This document shows positions 16,733 to 24,678 of a stretch of 32,694 nucleotides of DNA, in pieces. Position 1 is the stretch's first letter; the number at the start of each line of letters is the position of its first letter. The stretch is from Blattamonas nauphoetae (taxonomy: Eukaryota > Preaxostyla > Oxymonadida). The position numbers and the translations under genes were made by a program. Location: assembly GCA_033064195.1 (NCBI GenBank), contig JARBJD010000567.1, positions 1-32,694 of the forward strand, in the 5' to 3' direction. A model generated the notes under the pieces. It was not told the DNA's origin, did not search any database, and was given only the letters and a program-made list of their open reading frames with translations.

Positions 16733-17032
16733 ATGGCACCAGGTTGGTTATCAAAATTAGCAGCAGTTGGCAAAAATATACTCAGAGTTGGAGCTCCATT
16801 TCTGAATCTCATCCCCTTTGTTGGACCACTGATTTCGAAGGTAGCGCAGACAGGAATTGAAATGATACCAGATGTGAAATCGGATCAGCAAATCCATGCA
16901 GAGAAGATGGCACAATACGAGCAAGCGATCAATGAAGGAAACACTGCAGTAGCGAACAAGCTCAGAGGAGAAATACTGAAGCTGGAAGAAAAGCTGAAAC
17001 CAAAAGCGAAGAAACCAAAAAAGAAAAAGTAA
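16733..17032 (+). CDS. Small amphipathic 'MAPG' protein 2 (putative minor virion protein)
   Basis: 99 aa. It starts 'MAPGWLSKLAAVGKNILRVG', followed by a strongly hydrophobic segment 'APFLNLIPFVGPLISKVA' (about 21-38). A charged helical region and a very basic tail ('KLKPKAKKPKKKK') follow. The start is chosen by the promoter motif; the frame is also open upstream for 41 codons, but that part overlaps the previous gene. The combination of amphipathic N-terminus, hydrophobic core and Lys-rich C-terminus would suit a protein that touches both membrane or capsid and packaged DNA. It is related to the preceding gene at the N-terminus only. It lies 41 bp before the major capsid gene. Confidence 0.78.
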   Translation: MAPGWLSKLAAVGKNILRVGAPFLNLIPFVGPLISKVAQTGIEMIPDVKSDQQIHAEKMAQYEQAINEGNTAVANKLRGEILKLEEKLKPKAKKPKKKK

Positions 17033-17054
17033 CTAGAGTTAAAGCATAAATGTA

Positions 17055-17073
17055 ATTTTTTATTTTTGTTAAA
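17055..17073 (+). promoter_or_regulatory. T-rich start motif before the major capsid gene
   Basis: AATTTTTTATTTTTGTTAA runs into AAATG at 17074. A strong match to the shared start signature. Confidence 0.65.
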
Positions 17074-18939
17074 ATGAACTCGCATATAACACATCTGACA
17101 AACAAAAGAACTGGAGCATCATCATTGACTGGAAATACCACTGGAAGGATAGAATACACGAGAGATGACATGGGTCAAATTCAACAACAACTCAGGTCCG
17201 AACATTTCATTAATTACCTCATGAATGATGGGGCACACAGTACTTCGATTCAAGAATTGAAACCATCAGAGAATGCACGCTTCTACACGGGACAAGAGAT
17301 AATCATTCCACTGACTGGTAATCAGGACATATGTCAAATCGATGATTCCTTCATTACGTTCACTATGACGGCGACATTGAGACTCAATAATTGGCAAACA
17401 ACAGCTGGTAAGGTTGGATCGTACATGAATGAGAGAATCTTCATCTTCGTTGGACTCAAGCATTCTGCATCAATCTTTCGTGACCTTACTGTTCTTCACA
17501 ACAATCAGAGAATCATTAGCACAACAAACAATGATGTCTCAATGGAGTCTCACATCTACAATATGATCAAACCAAAGAGTCAATTGGAGAATCGAAAACA
17601 TTGTCACACACCTTGGCAGAATGCATGGAATCATGATGAATCGGTTGCTGGTGTTTATATTCCACTTTCGGATTTTACGACGACGTCTGGAACAGGAGTG
17701 TTTCAAGACACAATCGATGTCCCAATTCGTGTGTCGATTAATCTTGAAGATCTTCTCATTTTCTCAGGGATGACTGACTATCCAAAATGTCTCTTTGGTG
17801 ATTTGAAATTGAGTGTGCACATGAATGAGGATGCGTTTGTTTGTTGTTCTGTGAATCCTGAACTTACTTTGAAAGATACGCTATCATCACTCGTAACTGG
17901 AACAGCAGCAGCACCAACGATTAAAGCAGCAATTCTCAATTGCATTCAACATCGTCCATATTTCCTAACCAATCTTGTCACCTCATGCACAAAGAACTTC
18001 GTTCAAATAGGTCAATCATTTCAGCAACCAACAGTTACAAAGGACATTGTTTGTTCAACAGCCAATGTCGTGACAACAGAACCAGAATTTGTGGATCAGT
18101 ACATCTCATTGAACGTCACAAACTATCGGATTGATGATGTGTATTGCATGAGTGTTGGATACAAAATGAAAGATGGTGCGAGAAAGAAACTCATGGAGAT
18201 GTATCAGAATCGTCCAGGAACTATTCCAGCAGAAAAGATCTCATTCTATCCATTTCAGAAGACGCCAACGGCAACAGGAATTGATTGTACTCAGCAAATG
18301 GTTGTTGTGAATGCAAAGGATATCATGCTTCTCTTCCGTCACTACGACAATGAAGTCACTTGTTTCCACAACCCAATGCAGAAGAATATCCAAGTGACTT
18401 TACAAAACAGGTACTATCCAGAACAACCGACAACAACTATTGGAGCTCGCTTCTATCAGTTTGCATTATCAACTCTCAATCTCGATTCGTACCTTGCTGT
18501 TCCAGATGATTTGGAGCGGTCACTGACGGATTCTCTTGTTGAAGAGAAACTCACTGGTGACGGAACATATCCAAATGAAACAATGACAAGAGTTCGTCCA
18601 GTTCATGACAATACTGACTTCCTTCTGTGCTTCCCAACTCAACGTAGTGGTTGTCCAACGAACTGCAATGATTCGATCAGTTCAAAAGGAAATACTGCTG
18701 TCACTTTGAGATCGCATCCAATCTATCAAGGCAATCTTGACACATACTATAATGTATACAACCCAAGTCAAAGTGGTGGTGATATGACAACATTTTCACA
18801 TCCTCCAGCACCGATTCTAGCCACAACTGCTACCACGTGGTGGGTCCTACGATACAGCAATGGTGAACCAAAAGTTGAGTACTATCCTAATCACACACTG
18901 AAAGCGTTGCACAAAGATTTAGGAATTATTCCAAATTGA
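17074..18939 (+). CDS. mcp: Major capsid protein (double jelly-roll type)
   Basis: 621 aa, the usual size for a Polinton double jelly-roll capsid protein. It is the largest intact gene of the virion block. It has alternating beta-strand-like segments: 'FYTGQEIIIPLTG' (about 70), 'DDSFITFTMTATLRLNNW', 'CLFGDLKLSVHMNEDAF' and the C-terminal 'TTWWVLRYSNGEPKVEYYPN'. It also contains the 'FRDLTVLHNNQRIIS' and 'NAWNHDESVAGVYIPL' blocks. The next gene shares these blocks in the same order, which supports a common fold. I assign it by size, beta-rich pattern, paralogy and position after the packaging ATPase and small virion genes; a structure prediction would settle it. It should build the icosahedral shell as trimers. 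The reading frame is uninterrupted. Confidence 0.85.
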   Translation: MNSHITHLTNKRTGASSLTGNTTGRIEYTRDDMGQIQQQLRSEHFINYLMNDGAHSTSIQELKPSENARFYTGQEIIIPLTGNQDICQIDDSFITFTMTATLRLNNWQTTAGKVGSYMNERIFIFVGLKHSASIFRDLTVLHNNQRIISTTNNDVSMESHIYNMIKPKSQLENRKHCHTPWQNAWNHDESVAGVYIPLSDFTTTSGTGVFQDTIDVPIRVSINLEDLLIFSGMTDYPKCLFGDLKLSVHMNEDAFVCCSVNPELTLKDTLSSLVTGTAAAPTIKAAILNCIQHRPYFLTNLVTSCTKNFVQIGQSFQQPTVTKDIVCSTANVVTTEPEFVDQYISLNVTNYRIDDVYCMSVGYKMKDGARKKLMEMYQNRPGTIPAEKISFYPFQKTPTATGIDCTQQMVVVNAKDIMLLFRHYDNEVTCFHNPMQKNIQVTLQNRYYPEQPTTTIGARFYQFALSTLNLDSYLAVPDDLERSLTDSLVEEKLTGDGTYPNETMTRVRPVHDNTDFLLCFPTQRSGCPTNCNDSISSKGNTAVTLRSHPIYQGNLDTYYNVYNPSQSGGDMTTFSHPPAPILATTATTWWVLRYSNGEPKVEYYPNHTLKALHKDLGIIPN

Positions 18940-18965
18940 AAATGACAAAAGAAAATAATGATATT

Positions 18966-18986
18966 GTATTTTTTATTTTTCTATAA
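18966..18986 (+). promoter_or_regulatory. T-rich start motif before the second capsid gene
   Basis: GTATTTTTTATTTTTCTATA is followed by AATG. It is the same as the motif before 16387. Confidence 0.65.
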
Positions 18987-20240
18987 ATGAGAAGTTTCAG
19001 ATCTAATCAATCCAAACCAACATCGACATTAATTGAGCAAATCGAAGTGCAATCATACTTGCCAAAACAATGGGATTCAGAACCTCACATCTACTCCATC
19101 CAAGAAGTGCATCCAACGAATCCACCTATGCCTTGCAGAATCGGAGATGAGATTGAAGTTCCATTGTGTTATGATGGTCATGATGTGACTGAGTTTGCGA
19201 AGAGTCATTTGCGAATTGATCTCACGATTACTGTTCCAAATTTTCATCAGGTTGGTGACTCGGGACCTTACGTCGGAATGCACGGAATGTTCTTTGGATA
19301 TAAATCATCTTCAGATGCAATTCGAGACATGAGACTCGTCGACAGTCATGGAAACATCATTGACAACACACTTCAGAATAATCATGTTCACGAATCATTT
19401 CTGTATCACACATTCAAGTCACAGGAAGAGAAAAACAATATGAAGCACTGTTACAGTTTGTGGGAAAATGTTCAGAGAATGGATCAGAGTGTGTGTGGAT
19501 TCTACTATGTTCCAATCAATAGAGGTGTAAAAGAAATCACTGCGACAATTCCTTTAGTGATTCCATTTGTGAATCTCCTTCCACTGAGTACCTTTGACCA
19601 ATATCCAAATTCCATCTTTGGTAATTTACGTTTGAGATTTCATTTGACAACAGATTCACTTGTGTATTGTCCTATTCAAACTTCAACTGTCATTCGAAAA
19701 TCAACCGAAGGTTCCCGTGAAGTGTTTCCAGAAAAAGACTTGACAACCCTTTCGGATCTATCCAACGCATTCTTGATGTCTGAGGGTGACTTTTCTCCCG
19801 TAACACAGGAATTTACACAAATTGGAAATCCAGTTCTGAAAGTTAGCGATAAATACACTTATAAGGCACCTAGCACTGCCGTCGCAGAGATATTGACCAA
19901 AGAAGTCACCTGCACTGTTCTTTCTTCATCAGTTGATAAAGTCTCAACTATTTGTTACGGATATCAAATCACTGATGCAACAAAACAATCCCTCTTCAAC
20001 ATGTATTCAAAGACATTGTACGTCTTGAAAGCAGAAAGAATTGACACTCAATCATTTCAATCAAAAGCAACAGCAATGGGAGTGAGATCAAACATCAGTA
20101 TCAAACTCAACAATCTCATGAATCTAATGTGCTTATTCCCCGATAGACCAAATGAGTGTATAGTCTTCAGAAATCCTCATTATGTTGGTCACTTCGAAAT
20201 GCTAGGAAATAATTATCCCAATTTCCCAATGTCAACAATA
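18987..20240 (+). pseudogene. Second capsid-protein paralogue, part before the mariner
   Basis: This piece lies in tandem with the major capsid gene and is clearly related to it. 'MFFGYKSSSDAIRDMRLVDS' parallels 'IFVGLKHSASIFRDLTVLHN'. 'NMKHCYSLWENVQRMDQSVC' parallels 'NRKHCHTPWQNAWNHDESVA'. 'YPNSIFGNLRLRFHL' parallels 'YPKCLFGDLKLSVHM'. It shares the size range and beta-rich pattern. The gene is now interrupted: a mariner transposon sits in it with TA at 20239-20240, and further text of the same gene lies beyond the mariner. Two paralogous double jelly-roll proteins in one element could form a mixed capsid or one could be a specialised vertex-region protein; the sequence does not say which. 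Confidence 0.82.
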
Positions 20241-21852
20241 CAGGGTGGTCACCCAAAACTTGGTCGGGGTGACACTTCTTGGAACATGCTATTCCTAAGT
20301 CATTTCACTTGAATTTAGATGAGATACCTCATTTTGTCTTTGGTTAGCTCGTCGAATCCGAGTGTCACACATCTGAATCTCGAGAATGAGATGGGTGAGA
20401 GATGTCTCGACAGAAGAACTTTCCGAAAAAGTGATAAAAACTTATACAAACACAAAAACTTGTATCTGAGTGTATTCCAATCCTGTTCAGAAATGTTGTC
20501 AGAACAAAACAGTTCCTGGGGTGAGAAAAACTAAAAAATGACTTTGATGGTCAAAATGAGTGTGCTATTGATAAAATTTGGTCAACCAAATCAAAAATTC
20601 CAGAATACAACAAAAGTTGAGAAAGAGTACAAAATGCGACGGTTAGATGTACTCGCCTTGATTCTGAATTACCAGTTCACAGCGTCTGATCCAGTTTTCG
20701 AATACTCGGATTCTTTTTGCGGTGGTTTGCTCTGCCATGAATGAATCGATGTGTTTTTTGAGTTCTTCGTCTGATTTGACTGTGATACCTTTCAGGCGCA
20801 TCTTCATTTCTCCAAACAGCCAGAAATCGCACGGGGCGAGATCTGGACTGTAAGGAGGATGAGAAATTTTGGAAAATAGAGAAGTCTCGAGAAATGTACG
20901 GACCAGCTTGGAGTTGTGGCAGGGCGCATTGTCCATATGAAGATACCGGACAAAATCGTTGATGTCAAATGTGTCTTGCAAAAGAATCTCTGTTTCCATT
21001 TCGTCCAAAATCTCGTTCACGAACACTTGAGCAGTAATTCCTTTCCCTCTGGGGATCATTCGAAGGAAAGTGAAATCAATTCCAAAAAACGCCACCAACA
21101 TCGTCTTCCCGCTGCCGATGTTGATTCGCTCTCTCACCGGTCGAGGGTCGTTTGGGTGAAGCCAAACGAAAGAATGAGGGTTTGTCCATTTGATCCAACT
21201 CTCATCTCCCGTGATCAGATACTTCCATCCTTTTCGTTTCTCTTTGTTGAGAGTGAGTAGTAGATCCTGTGCCAGCTGAATGCGATTGGTTTTTTGAGAG
21301 TCTGTCAGAAGATGAGGGACCCATCTAGTGTAGCGTCGGACTAAGCCAAAATGTCCGAGAAGACATTTTTTTGATTGTTTGTGGATGAAAACCAGTAATT
21401 CTCCACATCGCTCGCAGAGATAATGAAGTGTCTTCAGCTAAAATTTGAGAAAGGGCGTTGATTAGAGTGAGGTTGCTTCTGACGTGATTGGGAACCTTTC
21501 CAGTAACTGAAAAAGTGCCGTTCTCCAAGTCCTTCATAACTTTTCTGCAGGTTTCCAAGCACGGTTTATCGTCTGGGTAGTAGGATGCAAGCAGAGAATG
21601 AGCTTCTTTGTAATGAAGCTGCATTCTCCAGCAAAATTCTATTAAAGTCCGATCTCGAATACGAAATTCAGTTGAGGACATATGATGGGAAGGATCAAAC
21701 CACAAAAGTCTAAGTTGAACCATTTTTTTCAAAAAAATGAAAAACAAGCATAGAATGCAAAATGATGAAATGAACAGTCACAAAAAGAATCAAACCATGA
21801 TTCCTGTTGAAACGCGAGAAAATGTCCGACCAAGTTTTGGGTGACCACCCTG
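20241..21852 (-). mobile_element. Mariner transposon inserted in the second capsid gene
   Basis: Terminal inverted repeats of about 27 bp begin CAGGGTGGTCACCCAAAACT on both sides. TA target duplications are at 20239-20240 and 21853-21854. The length is 1612 bp. One transposase is encoded on the minus strand. The ends match perfectly over the part I compared, and the TA duplication is intact, so the insertion is recent relative to the Polinton. Flanking sequence on both sides belongs to the same capsid-type gene, which shows the order of events. Confidence 0.93.
20643..21723 (-). pseudogene. Mariner transposase (DD34D), one frameshift
   Basis: The N-terminal part carries the helix-turn-helix region ('LIEFCWRMQLHYKEAHSLLA', 'GKVPNHVRSN'). 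The catalytic part has the first Asp in 'YLITGDESWIKW', the second in 'YLHMDNAPCHNSK' and the third in 'YSPDLAPCDFWLFG'. There are 34 residues between the last two, the hallmark of true mariner enzymes. The linker 'LLTDSQKTNRIQLAQDLLLT' is also family-typical. The N-terminal frame fails at a run of seven A/T bases near 21365-21372, and the text continues in the adjacent frame, so a single homopolymer slip separates the two parts. I see no other lesion. The likely start is Met at 21723 or 21681. Confidence 0.88.
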
Positions 21853-21854
21853 TA

Positions 21855-22289
21855 TCACCAGAGTTTTATCAAATGATGATGGTGAATGGTGATTTCATTG
21901 GTTGTTCCGCAACGGAAGAGTTTGAGAATTCAATTTGTTCAACTCGTGTGTTTGACTATAAAGGAAAGGATTACAAGAGAACAAAACCAGTAACAGATGC
22001 AACTTGTTTTACTTTCATGGTTCCAACAGATCGAAGTGAAATCGCTGGTGGTGAAGAAGGTATTTCGACAGCAGAATCAGTCAATATTGTATTCAGAGGA
22101 ACACCAATCAATCAGGGTGAACTGGATCCATATTTCACATCAACTCCAGAAGGTCCTCCTCCACCAATTCTAGCACTACATCAAGCGACATACTGGCTGT
22201 TCTGGATTGAAAATGGACAACCACGAGTGCGATATGTCATTGATCGTCGTCTCCAAGAAGCATATGAAGAAGTGAAGAGAGGTTATTAA
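21855..22289 (+). pseudogene. Second capsid-protein paralogue, part beyond the mariner
   Basis: This piece continues the capsid-like text. Its end, 'GPPPPILALHQATYWLFWIE' then 'NGQPRVRYVIDRRLQEAYEE', parallels the C-terminus of the major capsid protein ('PPAPILATTATTWWVLRYSN', 'GEPKVEYYPNHTLKALHKD'). The Pro-rich lead, double aromatic and final charged helix are shared. It is cut off from the first part of the gene by the mariner at 20241-21852. Two stem-triloop hairpins follow its stop codon. Confidence 0.82.
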
Positions 22290-22319
22290 TGCTTTGCATT
22301 TCTAAGATGACGAAGTCAT
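22288..22319 (+). terminator. Two stem-triloop hairpins after the second capsid gene
   Basis: AATGC-TTT-GCATT (22288-22300, starting within the stop codon) and ATGAC-GAA-GTCAT (22307-22319) are perfect 5-bp stems with three-base loops. Almost the same pair follows the gene ending at 22778, with covariation-free loop changes only (TTT to TTC, GAA to GGA). Confidence 0.6.
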
Positions 22320-22338
22320 ATTTCTAAATCGAACAAAT

Positions 22339-22358
22339 ATTATATTTTATTTTTGTAG
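22339..22358 (+). promoter_or_regulatory. T-rich start motif before the 136-aa gene
   Basis: ATTATATTTTATTTTTGTAG is followed by AAAACACAA and the ATG at 22368. The tract is about 10 bp further from the ATG than in most other genes. Confidence 0.55.
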
Positions 22359-22367
22359 AAAACACAA

Positions 22368-22778
22368 ATGGTGAAACGCTATTTCTCAATTCAGAATTCT
22401 CACACTGCTCAACTCCCTCCTGATTTTACCAATTCTCGAAACCAAAAATATGTTCATTTCCTCGACTGTAAACTCATTCATGTGAAGGAAGAGATTACTG
22501 GTTCAACAATAGTGATTTCAAAGGATATTCCACAGCACATCACAATCCATGGTGATTGGATTCAGACTGATGCATTCAATGATTCATTTGTTGCTTTCTG
22601 TAACGAACAGATTGCGAAGCGAAAGAAGTGGGAATTAAGTACTCGACAGTCCATAGTGAAGATCTGGTTTAAAGACAGTTCTGGTGAATCAATTGAGATG
22701 GAAACAACCGAGACCATCAATGGAAAAATAATCAATGAGTACTATGAATTTCTGGTTGATCTCATGTTGGAGTATTAA
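22368..22778 (+). CDS. Small beta-rich virion-block protein, possible penton or vertex protein
   Basis: 136 aa with no clear family match by eye. It begins 'MVKRYFSIQNSHTAQLPPDF'. It then shows a run of beta-strand-like segments ('KYVHFLDCKLIHVKEE', 'STIVISKDI', 'HITIHGDWI', 'SIVKIWFKDSSGESIEMETT') and ends 'YYEFLVDLMLEY'. Polintons normally carry a single jelly-roll minor capsid (penton) gene next to the major capsid gene, and this is the only unassigned beta-rich candidate nearby. The assignment is therefore by elimination and composition and stays tentative. It has its own promoter motif and is followed by two hairpins that also lie at the end of the convergent fibre-like gene. Confidence 0.65.
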   Translation: MVKRYFSIQNSHTAQLPPDFTNSRNQKYVHFLDCKLIHVKEEITGSTIVISKDIPQHITIHGDWIQTDAFNDSFVAFCNEQIAKRKKWELSTRQSIVKIWFKDSSGESIEMETTETINGKIINEYYEFLVDLMLEY

Positions 22779-22808
22779 TGCTTCGCATTTCTATGATGAC
22801 GGAGTCAT
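22777..22808. terminator. Paired stem-triloop hairpins between convergent genes
   Basis: AATGC-TTC-GCATT (22777-22789) starts within the stop codon of the 136-aa gene. ATGAC-GGA-GTCAT (22796-22808) lies inside the last codons of the convergent minus-strand gene. The pair nearly repeats 22288-22319. Because a hairpin reads the same on both strands, one copy could serve both transcripts. Confidence 0.6.
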
Positions 22809-23690
22809 TTTACTAGTCATTGTTTCGATCAGGGAATTATATTTTTGAATGAGTTCATATATGAGTGTCTGTTGTTGTCCGACAATGCTACTCAGTTCCT
22901 GAATGGCTTTGATACAGAAGCAAGAGAGTTCAGCATAATCAACTTGAAGACAATCTGGATTGGAATCATTCACGACTTCAGGAAATATTTCTTGGATCTG
23001 TTGAGCAATCACTCCAATGTGTTTCTTCTCACTTTCCTTCTTCAGACATTCACATTTCTCTTTGCAGTTCTTCAAGTGTTCTTCATCCGTCTCATTTTCA
23101 ATTTGTTTTGTCACTTTGTTGATCTTTGAGTCGAATGTGTTGAATTGGTAGCGAACAATTTCGACTTTGTTCAGTTGTTCAAGAACATCGGGGTACGGTT
23201 CAATATTTCTTTTCACTCTTCTGTCTGACAACTGAGAAAAACTTCCTGTTGTGGATATTGAAAACACTCCTGAACCAGTATCCTCATCGTAGTAATACAA
23301 AGCTGGTGAGTCACAGGGAGACCACATAATTATGCCATCACCATTGAACTGAATTCCTGAAGTTTCTGAAAGCGATTGTGAAATTGAAATGCCAGACTTA
23401 AATGTTGAAGCTGGATATGTTCCAGGATACTTCGGAAGTGATCCCTCTGATATGTTCCACTTCGCTCCATTCACATTGATCAATCCTCCAATTTCTGGTG
23501 TTGTAATACCAGCTGAACAAGTGATTGATCCATTTGTGCTCACTACTTTCTGAATTAAGGATATCGCTGTCTTGTGTGCTTCTGTTGTCTTCTGAAGTGA
23601 GTCAATCACTGCCGAATTCTCGTTGGTTGTTGAGAGATTACGATCAATCATTTTCTCAATCATTTGTGAATTGTATTTTTGTCGATTCAT
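22791..23690 (-). CDS. Fibre-like protein with C-terminal S74 intramolecular chaperone
   Basis: 299 aa. The N-terminal 50 residues are helical and polar. The middle (about 55-150) is Gly/Ser/Thr-rich, with fibre- or spike-like repeats ('GGLINVNGAKWNISEGSL', 'SGIQFNGDGIIMWSPCDSPA'). The C-terminal half is a Peptidase_S74 domain: 'SDRRVKRNI' begins at residue 155, with Ser155 and Lys160 in the positions of the catalytic dyad. It continues 'VEIVRYQFN', 'KKHIGVIAQQIQEIFPEVV' and 'VDYAELSCFCIKAIQELSS', all canonical. S74 domains trimerise tail fibres of phages and then cut themselves off before the Ser. A receptor-binding spike on a Polinton virion is the natural inference. The start is set at 23690 because the T-rich motif stands just upstream and outside codons would extend into the TIR. 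It lies immediately inside the right TIR. Confidence 0.88.
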   Translation of the reverse strand: MNRQKYNSQMIEKMIDRNLSTTNENSAVIDSLQKTTEAHKTAISLIQKVVSTNGSITCSAGITTPEIGGLINVNGAKWNISEGSLPKYPGTYPASTFKSGISISQSLSETSGIQFNGDGIIMWSPCDSPALYYYDEDTGSGVFSISTTGSFSQLSDRRVKRNIEPYPDVLEQLNKVEIVRYQFNTFDSKINKVTKQIENETDEEHLKNCKEKCECLKKESEKKHIGVIAQQIQEIFPEVVNDSNPDCLQVDYAELSCFCIKAIQELSSIVGQQQTLIYELIQKYNSLIETMTSKMTPSS

Positions 23691-23704
23691 TTTTGGTTGC
23701 TCTT

Positions 23705-23722
23705 TCATTGAAAATAAAAAGT
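23705..23722 (-). promoter_or_regulatory. T-rich start motif before the fibre-like gene
   Basis: Read on the minus strand, ACTTTTTATTTTCAATGA lies at the very edge of the TIR, about 15 bp before the chosen ATG at 23690. It repeats the plus-strand signature, showing that the motif follows the gene direction. Confidence 0.55.
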
Positions 23723-23868
23723 TCAACTCCCTCATGAACATACGTCACCAGAACATTATTTCTGACATACTCAGAGACTAGCGAACAGTTCTCTTCTCTC
23801 ATTGATTCAATTAATGCTTGTTCTGAATATACTCGACGTCTTTCCTTGTACATCGCAGTTGGATTCAT
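23722..23868 (-). pseudogene. TIR-borne partial copy of the 129-aa left-end gene
   Basis: It begins 'MNPTAMYKERRRVYSEQALI', nearly identical to the first 49 residues of the gene at 6678. The match stops at '...VHEGVE', exactly where the TIR ends, after which the frame runs into unrelated sequence (to 23656). Its promoter motif is also copied. This is a consequence of the TIR boundary falling inside a gene rather than a separate gene. Confidence 0.8.
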
Positions 23869-24678
23869 TTAATACAAATTAAAAAATTCAAAAATAAATT
23901 TTCAATCGTTGTTTAATCATTTGTGACTTTCCGAGACTTCGATCCTCTCATCGATGGGTTCGATCAGTCTTGTTTGATCAGAGAAAGTACTTCAATGGGA
24001 CACGATCCTCTCTTCTCATTCCTGAATGCTCTTTACTGTTTCGTTTAGGTGTGTTTCACTTTCTACTATCTCATTTGTTCTCTCTTCTTTTTTTTCTCTT
24101 CATTCTCGTTCTCGATCCTTCACTTTTTTCTTCTCCTCTCGTTCAGGTACACTATTATGTCTTATCTTCAGAGATTTCTTTTCTGACTTGTTTTGAACAG
24201 GTTTGCTCCATTTTGAATTCATTCTTTCATAAAACTCTTTTTGTACCTTCTCTGATCGAACCGAAAAGTGACCTTCAGATCTGGTCGACCGTCGCTTCTT
24301 ATCTCAAATGGATGTTTCCTTCTGACAAACAACTTGTATGTTCTTCTTTTACTTTCATCTCTTTTAAATTTCTTTTCTGACCTCTCACCAACTGATCCTC
24401 TCGACGTCGATGAACTATCGCGTCTTACTTTTCGAAAGTGACTTTCACCGAAGAATTTTTTACTTGTTTGTTCTCTTTTTGTTTAATCTTTTCCTAAGAC
24501 TCATTCTTGTACCGTCATTTTCACATCACTTTTTGTCTTCTCTTTTCTCTCCACTTCACTCTTGGATTTTTCATTGTCACTTCATTCTTATTTTCTCTTC
24601 ATTGTCTCTCACTTTTTCAAAAATTAAAGTTGAACATGAGTTCTAAAATTTTTGATCAACTTTTGGTGCTCGAAATTT

